Assembly: GCA_946800325.1 (NCBI GenBank)
Contig: OX326959.1
Span: forward strand, 20,428,862 to 20,492,861
Source of the DNA: Luzula sylvatica
Taxonomy: Eukaryota; Streptophyta; Magnoliopsida; Poales; Juncaceae
Direction: 5' to 3'
Length of the DNA: 64,000 nt
Made by a program: the position numbers and the translations under genes. Below, piece by piece: positions 10,441 to 22,143 of the stretch. Below the pieces are notes generated by a model. That model was not told where the DNA came from. It did not search any database and was given only the letters and a program-made list of their open reading frames with translations. Numbering within the stretch: position 1 is the stretch's first letter; the number at the start of each line of letters is the position of its first letter.

Positions 10441-11180
10441 TATTACGACCGTTCTGGGATGTTTGGAATTCATCACCTGTGTGAAGTGTGAACCATTAAA
10501 TTAAAAATTAAAAAGAAAAAGAATTAAAGAAAAAAAAAAAAAAAAAGAAGTTATCCTCCTATATATACCTTACCAATTCAACCATCACAACACAAGACAC
10601 CCACGAATTAAACCTTCTTACTCTCTTTAGACATACATTCCGAAAACATGTCCAATCTCCCTCAAAATCAGAGTTCCTCCTCAAGAGCTCCTCCTCAAAA
10701 TCACCCCTTAACCACGGTTGAGTTGACGAGCAATGAACCATCTGAATTCGTCAATTTTTTGGAGGCCGACTATCAATCCGAAATCGCATTTATTGACGAG
10801 TTTATGGCGGACTTTGAAGACAAGAATAAAATTGAGCGTGCTGGGGAGAACAAATTGATCAAGCACTCGAATGGCTTAACATGGATGAAAAATGAGACGA
10901 ATCAACCCTTCATAGTCTCCATTGGTCCATACCATAGGGGACTGCCAAATGTCAAAACATTGGAAATGAACAAATGGAGGATACAAGAAGACTTGTTTCC
11001 TGGTAAATCGATCCCAGAAGACATTATTAGACCCATCAGAAATCGGGAGCCAGAGGCACGAGAGTACTATGAAGCACGTTTTGCTGACTTATCTTGTAAA
11101 GAGTTCGTTCAAATTTTATTACTTGACAGTATATTCATCATCTACACGATAGGTGTTGATGCAGCATCAAGATTTAATTT
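10441..11180 (+). pseudogene. DUF247 copy A: promoter and truncated exon 1
   Basis: From 10441 the sequence follows the 5' flank of copy C (55015 onward), including a poly-purine tract, TATATATA at 10560-10567 and an ATG at 10648. The frame encodes a DUF247 (UPF0481) N-terminus: a variable 70-residue head, then WMKNETNQPFIVSIGPYHRG, the EMNKW block, and LSCKEFVQILLLDSIFIIY. Similarity stops near 11175; the frame then runs about 30 unrelated codons to a stop at 11277. The LLLPDNQIPFF block, the HLLDLYY block and the membrane anchor are missing. Matching intron sequence resumes at 13316 and 3' UTR sequence at 14691. It was broken by at least two rearrangements and is closest to copy C. Confidence 0.85.
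10560..10567 (+). promoter_or_regulatory. TATA box of DUF247 copy A
   Basis: TATATATA, 88 bp before the ATG, at the same distance as in gene B (29405). The surrounding CCTTACCAATTCAACCATC is shared by copies A, B and C. Confidence 0.6.
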
Positions 11181-12530
11181 CAATGTCGAAATTAAGTCGA
11201 TAAATAGAAAATACTGGAATTGGAAAATAAATATTAAAATTGGTAATATAGTTATACTCTTCGAAATGCAAATTTAGAAATGAAATGACTCAATTTTGAA
11301 TTAAAATGAAGGACTTACGAATTTTGGAATCCTCGAGAAATATATAGAAATGGAAAATAGAGTGCATTCCGTGTGCATGCCATCAATAGAAAAATGATAC
11401 GTGATACAAAAAAATTTAATTTGTAACCACACTTTACGCACTAAAAAAATGCACGCCTCCTCATTCTGGTTTTATATTTTTTTAGATATATGATATATTT
11501 TATATGTAACATATTATTTTAGATGCATTTTATATATTTTAGATGTATGCGATATCTTTATCAAATACAATGCATGGTATATTTTCTTACATATATGATA
11601 TATATTTTTTTTTTATTTATTATGTTTTTTTAGATGTATTATATATCTTTTAAATATACGACATATCTTTTTTGAATAACAATACAAGTTATATCTTTTT
11701 ATATTATATGATATACATTTATGTATGTATGATACACATATTAATATAATTTTTTCACGTTAATAACATTTGTATAAATTTTGTTTGAACTGGATTATAC
11801 CTTATGACAATTTATATTTTTTGAAGCGTACGTTGGGATTGCACAAATATAATTAAAATTACTCAAATATTATCAAATTGAAAAACAAATCAAACCGCCA
11901 CGTGCCACACTTTTATTGATGGCGTGCACTTGCTAGTGCACGCCCACAAAGTAAAGCAAGTGCACGCCCACAAAGTAATTTAGTCGATCCCATATAAAAT
12001 AGTATATTGAACAAACAAAGTGCTATAACATAATTAATGAATAATTAATTAACTAAATAAGTGTATAAAAAACCCTAAACCTTGAATATAAGTTAGCAAA
12101 AAAAAAATACTATTTACGAAATCTTGAGAGCATATCTTGGCAGAAGAAATAAACAATTAATTATTAGTAAAAAAATATGCACCTTAAAAAATCTGGGAAG
12201 AATAAAACTTATTAGCAATGAATATTCTATATATTTATTTGCCAAAAAAATTTCAATCTGCATAATTTTTTTATTTGACATAAAATTTTCATGAAAAAAA
12301 AAATATAAAAAACCGAATGAGCTTGGTCCGTGCACTATCAAATTAATATTGGGCCTTGTAAGTTGTAACTAAAAGCCCATGATCACATTTTCCGTTACAA
12401 CTCTTAATTTATGCTAAAATACCCTTCAATATCATATTAATAGTAAAGACGACCCCAGCGAACCGATTCGACCCAATCTGATATGTCATCTGATCGAACC
12501 ACGTACGAAAGACCAACCAAATAAAAAGGG
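11181..12530. other. Foreign AT-rich insert inside DUF247 copy A
   Basis: Not related to copies B or C at the equivalent place. 11470-11760 is a degenerate run of TATATTTTTTAGATGTAT-like phrases. 11905-11985 contains a short direct repeat of GCAAGTGCACGCCCACAAAG and a GTGCAC-centred palindrome. No coding sequence or clear element ends were found. Confidence 0.4.
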
Positions 12531-12534
12531 TAAC

Positions 12535-13130
12535 TAAAAGACAAAGAACAAAAAGAAGCAAAAACACAGAAGTTTCCCCTTTTTTCCAAGCCTCCGACTC
12601 CGACGGCCTCCATCCTCAGTCCTCCTCTCGCCCTCCCTCTCTCTCCAGTTTCCTTATTTCCCTTTCATAGTTTTCAATTCGGAACAATTGAAGCCGATTC
12701 CGCGACGAGATTTCGAGTTTTCCGAGATTTTTCGAATTGAATTTGACAGGTATGGTTAGATAATTTATTTTGTTATTGTTTTTGTTGTTTGATGTTGGTA
12801 ATTTACAATAAATTGATTCGTTTTAGGGTAATTATTGTGTTAATTTTGATTTCTTTAATGATTGGTTGGTTGTATTGGATGACTGGTTGGTTGTATTCGG
12901 TTATTCATTGGGGGAAAACAGAAGAAGCTCGGTAATACTGGTAACCTGATATTTGTTTATTGATTGATGTTGATGCTTGCGTTCGTTATTATAGAGATTT
13001 AGGTTTCGTTTATTTGTATGATTTTAGGGCTAATTTTTGTCAGGAATATTGTAGATTCTTTTGGTTCCTGAGTTTCTTCATTGCAAAAAAGTGATGAAGT
13101 AACCTGTACAAACATCAAGTTAATTTACTC
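12535..13130 (+). other. Possible captured 5' UTR exon(s) of an unrelated gene
   Basis: 12540-12752 is CT-rich and GC-richer than its surroundings, with the look of a plant 5' UTR, and ends TTTGACAG followed by GTATGGTTAG, a good splice donor. The T-rich sequence after it looks like a first intron. A GAAAACAG/GTAATACTGG context near 12915-12935 could be another small exon. No coding start is recognised. It is either a captured gene 5' end or the relic of a neighbouring gene. Confidence 0.35.
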
Positions 13131-13315
13131 GATTAGATTATTTGGATTTTGTTTTCGGCTTTTTACGTTTTGACTCTGTTTTGAGTCCTTTGACTTTATA
13201 CAAAAAGCATTAATCTTTCATTCTGTATTTGGTTTTGACCTAAGTTTTGAATATTTGAAACATAAATTTGGACTTGTATGAGCAAAGTCAAATATAATAT
13301 ATGCAAAATCAAGTA

Positions 13316-14045
13316 AGTATAGTAAAGTAAAAAGCAAATAAGCAATTTAATACAATGAACATATAATAAATACAAAATCAAATAAGTAATTTACGAAAAA
13401 ATATTAATGTCACGATATTATTTTTTTCCGATTTAATAATTCTTTTTTGATTAATTTCCGAATTAATACTCATTTATCACCTGCGAATCATTTATCAAAT
13501 GACGCGACATATAAATATAAATTATGAGAAGAAGTGTATAGTTCATATAATTACTTGACACATCAATATGCTACCCAATAAACAATTTTTTTCCTTCTGT
13601 TAATAAATCGAAAGTATTAATGGTAAGGGACTCATTTCTTTTTTCATGATATAATTTCTCGTCGACATGAAAGGGGAGAATCCTAAATGTCTCGAGGCTC
13701 CAAACTTTTCTTTGAGATCTCAATGACATCAATAGTTTTAGTTTGTTTTCATAAGAAAATAGAACAATATCCAAATTATATTTATGTTATTATTAATAGG
13801 GTAACATAATTGAAATATTATAAAATGTGGTATTATATATATATCGTCAATAATTTATTAAATATTTACAATAAAAAGTAAAATACGTCATTTTGAATAA
13901 CATATTGTAAAATCAACAACTAAAATAAGATATCAAATTGTACTAAGTATATATATATTAATGATTAAATTGGTGACTGTTATCTTTTAACATTGGAAGA
14001 AAAATGAAAAAGTCTCAATCAAGTTCTTTAAAAACATGAGAAATT
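13316..14045 (+). pseudogene. DUF247 copy A: intron remnant
   Basis: Closely follows the intron of gene C (56345-57110) over about 700 bp, including AATGTCACGATATTATTTTT, a GTCGACATGAAAGGGGAGAA stretch and the (TA)n run. This shows that 10.4-14.8 kb was once a complete gene collinear with C. Confidence 0.8.
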
Positions 14046-14099
14046 ATCGTAATTATCGTTATCAATACATCAAGTTGTTAGTAGCAATATACCATTTTC

Positions 14100-14194
14100 G
14101 GTCCAAGAAACTTCTCCAAGAAATATCCCCAAGAAACCGCCGCTCCGGCTTTAGCTCCACCGATATCCGATCCCGATTGGCCTTGATCTGTTGG

Positions 14195-14230
<36 letters not shown>

Positions 14231-14290
14231 CTGCCCGCCTCCTTCCCCCTTAGCTGCCAGCCTTTTCTTCAAGATCCCCCATCAGTAACT
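14100..14290. repeat. Poly(C) tract of 33 bases in GC-rich insert
   Basis: An uninterrupted C run at 14197-14229, inside about 190 bp of GC-rich sequence foreign to the DUF247 intron. The minus strand is poly(G) and could form G-quadruplex structure. The open frames across it (poly-Pro and poly-Gly) are artefacts of the run. Confidence 0.85.
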
Positions 14291-14690
14291 ACAAAAATAA
14301 ATATTACATAAATATTAAAATATTATAATAAATAATATTATTTATTATAAAAAAAATAGTATTATTTAATATCTATGTATTATTTATTATAATATTTTAA
14401 TATCTATGTATTATTTATTTTTTAACATTTTTTATTTTTTGTAATAGTTTAATATCTGTTTATTAAATTATAAAAATTTATAAAATAAATTATGAGGGTA
14501 TAATACTCATTTTTAAAAACATAACAAAAAGATAAGGATTTTTTTAGGATATCTAAAAATGTTTCGAGATTTTTGGAAGAAACAAAAATGAAGGGGGTTT
14601 TTGAGGGAATTAAAAAAGATAGGAATTTTCTAAAAAATCAGCTGTTTTTCATAATTTACAGAAAATTAGCGGATTTTTGAAGAATTCTTC
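14290..14690. mobile_element. MITE-like insert (GAATTCTTCAAAAACCCC family)
   Basis: AT-rich repeats of ATAAATATTAAAATATTATA type and a GAATTCTTC end, matching in content the 605-bp insert at 36834-37438 in the 3' flank of gene B. It sits where exon 2 of copy A should be and directly abuts the 3' UTR remnant. Confidence 0.5.
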
Positions 14691-14750
14691 ATTTTTATTT
14701 GGTTTGGAGTTTGCTGCATTTGAATTATACTTTGCTTTGCTTGTTAGTTG
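14691..14750 (+). pseudogene. DUF247 copy A: 3' UTR remnant
   Basis: ATTTGGTTTGGAGTTTGCTG and the following GCATTTGAATTATACTTTG correspond to the 3' UTRs of genes B (35825-35875) and C (58520-58570). Exon 2 itself is gone. Confidence 0.7.
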
Positions 14751-15560
14751 ATACACACCTCTAATTTAAGAAAGTAAATTAGAAGACAAATCTTCCGCTA
14801 GGTTGTCTTTCCTCTATGGACACTTTATGCGTAGTCTAATTTGTTCTATTTCATCGGGTTGTAATTGGCTTAATTCCTTGAGGCTTCATAACTTGCTCTG
14901 TAAATAATCCATTATTAAATAGAAAAACAATGGAAGGGACCTCCATTTACCTACACACTTGGAACTCTTTAACATAATCGAAACTCTGGTTTTCACAGTC
15001 TATTGTGGTTCTTTCTAGTACTTGAATGTAAATCCTCTCTTTACAAATTTAGGTAATTTTTTTGTTTCTTGTTAATTCACATTGGATTAGGATAAATTAT
15101 TCCGAATTGTAGGAATTGAGGATGAATTAAGGTTTTATTGTGATGAAAATGAATTAAGGGTTAAATATTGGAGACCAATTAAACTTAATTAAGGTGAAAC
15201 ATAGATTGGTGCCATTTGGCATAACGATTGAGGTTATTATATATCATATGATAAATTAGGAGTTGGATTATGGATTAACTAGACTAAATTATGTAAACAA
15301 AAAATTGTTAAAGATTAGCAACGAAGCTTAGTCGGTACATAGCTTAGATATCACAGAAATACTACAAATTATAGGTTATGTATAATTTAAAAAAAAAATG
15401 CTTCTTTCAAATTGAGCCACGTCACTCAGTTTTTTCTGATCATTACATCAGGATTAAAGGGTCGGATATGAGTACAATTAGAATAAACATGATCCCCGTG
15501 AACCTTGAGGCACATAAGATATCAAATGTATTTGGACCACGATACACCAAGTGCATTTAA
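14751..15560. other. Spacer
   Basis: AT-rich sequence without recognisable genes. The short open frame at 15378-15560 has no family features. Confidence 0.5.
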
Positions 15561-15683
15561 TTTATTTCAAATAAATGTGACATTACCCCTCCTCTCTCCT
15601 CTCATTTTTCCTGCCGCCAAAGCAAACCGTAGCCGCTTCTCCTCTCATTTTTCTACTCGCCGAGACCAAACCCTACCCATTTG

Positions 15684-17476
15684 ATGGTGATTTCGCTGCT
15701 CTTCCTCGCTCTTTCTCTTCCTCTCGGGATGATTTCTCTTGCACATGGATTATGCCGAGCAAGAAGGTTAAGGAAACCAATGATAAAGTGGAGAATGCGA
15801 GGGAGGCAACCAAAAAATGGGGGGAAAGGTTAAGGAATTGTACGACCATTGACGCGACTAAGCAAAAGACGAAAGATACTGCCGAAGCTATGAAGGAGAA
15901 GGCTAGAGAGGTAGGAGGTAGAGCAAAAGAGAGTAAAGACTCTGCAATGGAGAAAGCTAAAGAGACAACTAGTGCGGCCGAGGAGAAAACCACGGAGGCA
16001 ACTACAACATTCTAGGATAAATTGGAGGAGTATAATGCTTCTGTTGCTGATGCAACTACGAAGGCAATGGAGTATCTCACTGGCCGGCTCGGTCCTGAGT
16101 TTTCGGAGACCCGTGACATGATATTACGATAATCCAAAATTACGAAATAATATAATTTAAAATTAAAAAATATATTTTTTTAATGTAAATCAAAATACAT
16201 AATAATAAACTAAGCTCAAAATATTACAAAACACGTAACTTGCATATTCATTTAAATGTCGCACTTCTCGTATTTTTTGAGCCAAATACATTAATTCAGC
16301 AAAGAAAATAAAAATGTCAAATTATACCAAATTAAGTAATTAATCCTAAACACGACAATTCGCACCTGTAGAAAATAAGAAAACCAAAAATGCAGCGAAG
16401 ACTCAATGCTGCAATGTTATTATATGCAGACTTGATGTAATTAAAAGGCCGAATTTCTCGCACCTACAATGTAATTAGATGCAGGGATAAATTACCATGA
16501 AATTTATATGTAATTAGATAAATTACAAAAGTATAAATTATCACGGAATTTGCGGACTCTGACTCGATGCAGGGATGATTAAAGGGTGATTTGCAGACTC
16601 GATGCAGGGATGATTTGCCGACTCGATGCTAATTAATTCAACGAAAAAGTGAGCAAATTAACCCCAATTTTTCATGCTAATTCTCGTACCTGTAGAAAAT
16701 TACCAAAATGTTATCGATTTTTCATGCTAATTATTTCATTTTTTGAGTAAAATTCGACGAAAATTACCAATACCAGGGATGATATAGAAAAATTCCTGCC
16801 AACAATTACAAATTAACCCCAATTCCGAAGCCAAAATCTTTGAATCAGTATCAAATTCAAAGAAATCAATTACCCCCAATTCCTAATTCAATATCCTTGA
16901 TTCAACAATCCAGAGTAAGATGACGAGAGGATCCAAGCTTCTTCATTCAGACGAATCAGATATGTGGCTGTCGCTAAGAAGTAAATCGTTGCTAAGATTC
17001 TAAGAAATAAATCGACCCTAAGAAGGAAGTAAATCAGACCCATCGCTAAGAAGGAAGTAAATCAGATCCATCGCTAAGAAGGAAATCATACATGTATGTG
17101 ATTGAAGACGAGAGGCGTGGCTCCCTACAGCGTCCAACGTCTCTTTGATTGTGCCTCTCGTCGGCGATGTGAGCACATCCCGTCGCGTCGTCCTCTCCAT
17201 AGCTAGTCATAGCCGCACAGGGAGAGTAGCATGTGGCATCGAGGCTTCAATGCTCACAGTACAGGTGCTCAGTACGGGAAAGAAAGAAAGGTAAGATATC
17301 GCTTATTGGTATATTTTGTATAATGGATCTAGTAAACGGATTGGGCTGATAATAGTATATATATATTTAATGGAAAAAAGAGAGGTCCATACAAAAGGGA
17401 GGCTTGTGACCTGGGCCATCTCTGTCAAAGCCCATGTCCGGCCCTGCTCACTGGCAAGAAGGAAGAGACCCAGTGA
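15684..17476 (+). pseudogene. LEA-like protein gene, stopped, frameshifted and split by hAT
   Basis: An ATG at 15684 opens a hydrophobic signal-peptide-like stretch (about MVISLLFLALSLPLGMISLA). After a frameshift, the frame from 15752 encodes a very hydrophilic, Ala/Lys/Glu-rich, Cys-poor helix with repeats of KxKDTAEAMKEKAREVG and KAKETTSAAEEK type, as in late embryogenesis abundant proteins, which protect membranes and proteins during drying. A TAG at 16013 interrupts it, but the same frame continues to 16083, is split by a 1363-bp hAT insertion, and resumes at 17455, ending in TGA at 17474-17476. It thus has three lesions. CT-rich sequence at 15590-15680 looks like its 5' UTR. It may have been secreted originally. 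The LEA assignment rests on composition and repeat style. Confidence 0.65.
16084..17446. mobile_element. Non-autonomous hAT element in LEA-like pseudogene
   Basis: Flanked by a perfect 8-bp target duplication CTCACTGG (16076-16083 and 17447-17454). The right end GTCCGGCCCTG and left end CCGGCTCGGTCCTGAG are related hAT-style termini, the left one eroded. The 1363-bp body has no transposase and contains short repeats around GACTCGATGCAGGGATGATT. It resembles the 38985-40436 element in size, ends and content. Confidence 0.82.
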
Positions 17477-18290
17477 CTAAGTAGACATCTCGATAAATTT
17501 TTTCAAGCTCGTAGTTTTTTTAAGATACCAATTTTTTTTTGCAAATTTCAAATTTTTATTTTTTTAAGATACCAATAGTTCTTGCAATCTCAAATTTTGT
17601 ATATCAACGCATGAATCTCCAATGTCACAAAAACAGCCTCTGCAATCTCTATTTTTTCATATTAGTCCCTGCATTCTCCAATTTTCTATATCAACCCATC
17701 AAACCTCCAATTTTACATAACAGTCTCTTAATCTCCAATCTTACATCTACTTATTGTCATTTATTATTAAACTATAGCAATCCTTATTAATCAAACAATA
17801 AAAATTGAGAAAAAAAAGCATCAAACAATCTAATTGTGGGGGCATATTTATTCAAGTAGTTTGTTCGCGATTTGGAGCATAATTGAGCAAATTATCATAT
17901 TGTTTTGATTACAAACATTAAAAAAATTCACAATTAAACATAATTTTAGAACTAATTTTTAGAATTTAACAAACCTTCAGAATTAAACATAATTGAACAA
18001 ATTTTTATATTGTCCATGATTTGAGTCACAGTCATTTTATTTTTTTTATTTTTGGTAACTTTACTGATATATTCTCCATACAAATTTCAGTAATCGAAAA
18101 AAAAAATTCCCGGTTGCCGAGAATAAATTGAACTGTCATGGCATATCTCCAATCTAAGTAACATTTTTCCCGTATTTTAGTTTAAAAACCTACAAATTAA
18201 AACTAGATAATCGCATAAACATTTTTTTCCGATTTTTCGTAAATTTAAAGTATATTATTCTGTCAACTATAAAAATATTAATGTTTATTA
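17477..18290. other. AT-rich spacer
   Basis: Direct short repeats of TTGCAATCTC / CCAATTTT phrases at 17540-17740, otherwise unstructured. No gene is supported. Confidence 0.5.
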
Positions 18291-18299
18291 AAATATATA

Positions 18300-18870
18300 T
18301 TATGTTAAACGATCAATCGTCACATCAAGTATAAAGAACATAATACTCTATTTGTTGCGAGTCCATCCCTAATGACTAAATCGTGTCATGGTCTCGCACT
18401 TTTGGTCATATCCAATATATGTCACCTAGCATATATCTACGTTTCTGATTCGACAATCACATTTGTTCTATGATTAGCAAAGCATAATCATTTCCTTGGC
18501 AAATATACTAGTGTACATGTTCGGTATATTATCGGATAATAAATATGATTCTCTCTTAATCAAACTGATTCACGACTAGGGACGATTTAAAAAAGAGACT
18601 TTAAGTGTGACGATTTTGCTATACATAATCACGTATTATGTCGACACATCAAGACACATATTTCACGATCCTCCCACAAATGACTACGGCCGACAAATGA
18701 GATCTAGGCATTTGGATAAGAATTAATTAAATCGCTTCCATTGCGACTCTGGATCCTTTATAGGATTTCAGTATTGAATCGTATCGTATACAATCCTAAT
18801 TTCCGTGTGTGCGTCATATCTATGTCTCAAACCCAATCGGATTGGTTTGGAAGATTGAGTCACCACCATA
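18300..18870. other. Unidentified moderately GC block, probable repeat relic
   Basis: Base composition is more balanced than in the flanks, and the sequence is non-repetitive within the window. It has no ORF. It has the look of an old LTR or other dispersed repeat, but no ends or primer sites were found. Confidence 0.25.
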
Positions 18871-18924
18871 TTTATATATTTTTTTTGATAAATTTTTTTT
18901 TATTTTCAAATTAGAATGTCGGTT

Positions 18925-19205
18925 CAACTAAATAAAGCAAATAAGATTCGGTTTATCCGGTTCGGTTTTAATGGGTTTGAAATTTGAAACAGTTCGGTTC
19001 GATTTGAATTTAGTTCGGTTCGATTTAAATCGGTCTGGCCTTATTCGTTTCGGTTTGAACCGAAACCGAATAAGCACCCATAAGAACTGGGGTATACGGA
19101 TCAAATGGCTCACATCAAGTGTCAGACGCAATCTAGCCATTCATTTTTGACGCCATCCAACCATTCATTTCTAATCGAATGGCTCACATCATATGTGATG
19201 ACGTG
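18925..19205. mobile_element. Decayed hAT-like end (GGTTCGGTT repeats)
   Basis: Runs of TTCGGTTCGATTT and GAACCGAAACCGAATAAG are typical of subterminal repeats of plant hAT MITEs. A second pair of repeats, AATGGCTCACATCAAGTG and AATGGCTCACATCATATG, follows at 19103-19195. No target duplication was found. Confidence 0.4.
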
Positions 19206-19990
19206 GCCAAATGAAAGAAACGGTAGTGCTAATAGCATTATACTAATTAAGATTTGTTTTCGAATAAAAATATATGTATCCGAACAAATATCGGAGACGA
19301 ATATTTTTTCGATATAATGAATGATTTTGTTTGCGGTCGGAACTCCGGATACGAACACGTACATTGAATTCGGATATTGACACATTATGATATTATTCAT
19401 ATACAAACTATCATGTTTTATTTTCTATTTTATTTTTGAGATTTTGTATGTTCGTTATTATTATTGTTCTTATTGGTGATTCTTAAATATCTCAAAGAAG
19501 AAAATGCTCGTTATAAGGATTCACATCTTAATATTTTTCATGTATTATTATTATTTTATTTTTATAAAATAATATTTAGGATAAATTTTTTATTAAATCC
19601 AACAAAATTTATATATTTTTTTATTGATTTGTTTTTCATAATAATATAATGAGAGCATAGTCATTATTTATGTGAAATTAATTTGTTTTCATATTTTTAC
19701 TTGGTGATATCCTAATTGCATTTGTATTTGTATAATTTTCGAGCCGAATCGGCACCCAAAAAAAAATGAAACGTTTCGTTTACACTGCTAGATAGAAGAC
19801 TCGGCACGATGTTTAAATAAGAAAGCTTTGTTAAGTAGTAACTGATGATTGGGAGAGATGGATTATATATATATAACCTCGATTTTAGCTGGAATTTGGA
19901 AAAATAATGTTATGCTGATAAAATTTGTAAAAAATATATGTTTGCCTATCTGAGTTGGCGAAACGCGAAACATAATTTTTATTTTTTAAT
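19206..19990. other. Spacer with hAT-like scraps
   Basis: GAATTCGGATATTGACAC and CGAGCCGAATCGGCACCC look like fragments of the same kind of element. No genes are supported. Confidence 0.3.
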
Positions 19991-20420
19991 CATTTGAAAA
20001 TAAGAAATAATTAAAGCCAGAAAAGAATGCAGGGAAATCAATGATATAGAGGAGTTACGATTTAATAATTGATTTAAAAAATATCTGATTCAGATCGGTT
20101 ATCGGCTTTTAAAAATCAATTGACAGCTTTAATAGAAATATCAAATATGGATTCTTAAAATGCGTGAGCTCCTAAATTTAATTAATTTTGTATTGATATC
20201 TATTGGCCTGAGAACAAACTTATATGTAGATGGTCCTTGATATTTTTATAGTCGGAAAATAAATATAATTAATTAGTTTGCTTAATTAGGTATATGCATA
20301 AGAAAAATGACAAAATTAATTGTCTTTGTTTGAATGAACTCCCGCCTTCAGAACCTAACAATCTCGATAACTTTCTTCTTCTTCTTCTTTTTTTAATTGG
20401 AACAAGAGTAAATACATAAG
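19990..20420. repeat. Dispersed duplication block, copy 1
   Basis: Matches 51785-52380 in order: AATAATTAAAGCCAG, ATCAATTGACAGCT, TTAATTAGGTATATGCATAA, then CCTTCAGAACCTAACAA. The two copies have diverged and differ by indels. No coding content is seen. Confidence 0.7.
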
Positions 20421-20537
20421 TGCACCACGCCATTAGGGACCAACGTGACTATAATTGCGAAAAAAAGTGTCAAATAATTAGAGCAACATCTATATATTAT
20501 TTTGACACATGGATATAAAGTCCAATTTGTAAGAATA

Positions 20538-22088
20538 GCTTTATTTTTTCAAAATTGCAAATCTAATTTTTTCGCCAGACATTCTTGTGAAAAAAGAAAC
20601 GATTTTTCGTCATAAGGTCTCGCAAAAATGTTTAAACATGATTTTAACCCGAAAATAAATTAATTGATCCACTCTCGCCAAATCTTTTGACGAATGAGAA
20701 AAATAATATATATTTCATTATTATTTATAATTATTTTTATTTTAAAGTAGCAAAAAAAATTGCATTTTCGTCATCCTGATGGCGAAAGTACAAGTACCAA
20801 CATCTGTTTAGAAACTTTTACGTAAGATTTTAATAACCTATTTGTAAATTTGTCATTATTTTTTACTTATATGCCCAAATTAAAATTATGTTTGTTTTAT
20901 TAGATTTGTTTGGTGTGTTGAATGATTGTCTAAAATTGGATAGATTTATCTCGAATTTCTAATTTATTTATTTTTTTTTTGTTAATTATGGATTTATGTA
21001 AAAAATAGCATTACAAGATTTATCGTGATGCTTAAAATTATATAAAAAATATTTCCATCATTATTTACATGTTTTTGTATTTTTTATGTTTGAATGTTTA
21101 ATAAGAAAATAAGAAGGTAAAAAAATATTTGGATAATTAGGTTAAATTGCTATCGAAATTCTTCATTTTTCTATCATGTTTCTAGAAATAGTTTTCACTA
21201 CTTTTTATATCTTTTAAAATCATCAAAAATTATCATGTCTCATATTAAATGTGTCGAGTTTGTTTAGGATTTTATCTCACTCAATTTCATTTTTTCTATT
21301 TATTATGATTTTGATAAATAAAAATAAAATGAACCACTAAAAATTGATGGATGAACTTCTAAATATCATAACAAATAAAAAATGAATGAATTTGAGTGAG
21401 ATATGTAGGCACAATGAGTGAGATATGTAGGCACAATCAATATTAAACAATATTTTTTTCGTGACTTTAAAAGAGAGATAAAACAATCAAATTTATTTAT
21501 CAAAACATGACATAAAAATAGAGAATTTTCATATATATCTAACATAATTATTCAAATATTTTTAATTTTTAATTTTCTTACTTAAAGGACAAATTTTCAA
21601 AATTCACAAATAGGTAAATGCAGAAATAATCTTTATATCATCACAAGAAACCTTGTAATTCTATTTTTTCACATAAATCTTTAATTAATAGAAAAATATA
21701 AATAAATGGGAAATCAATATAAAACTATCCAATTTTAGAAAATCATTCAACACAAAATAACAAATTTAACAAAACAAACAAAATTAAATTTGGTCATACC
21801 GATAAAAGATAATGACATATTTATATACAAGTTCCTAAAAACTTACATAAAAGTTCCTAAACATATGATGATACCTACACTTTCGCCACTAGGGCTGGCT
21901 AAAATGCAAAAATAAAAAATATTATTTTACTCTTTCGTCAGAAGATTTCGCGAAAATAACTTAATTATTTTTTTTTACCAAATTAACGTACAAAATCATG
22001 ATCAAACCCTTTGAGAAAATATCATTTGCTTTCATTAGAGGACACGACGAAAAAGCTAAAATTTGTAATTAAAAAAAAAATCGTAGCT
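20538..22088. mobile_element. Foldback element with about 500-bp inverted arms
   Basis: The left arm (about 20538-21110) and right arm (about 21560-22088) are inverted copies: TAGCTTTATTTTTTC...GCAAATCTAATTTTTTCG on the left reappears inverted at 22045-22088, and CTGTTTAGAAACTTTTACGT (20810) reappears inverted near 21840. The middle has no ORF. A related single end lies at 25668-25712. No target duplication could be matched, so the superfamily is uncertain; a long-TIR Mutator-like relic is likely. Confidence 0.7.
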
Positions 22089-22143
22089 AGCGGGTTTCCT
22101 GGAAGCTACAGTTCAGAAAAGAATCTCTAGAGAGAGTTTCCAG

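Noticed and set aside
14036..14311. Open frames with poly-proline or poly-glycine
   Set aside because: They only translate the 33-base C run; there is no family similarity outside it.
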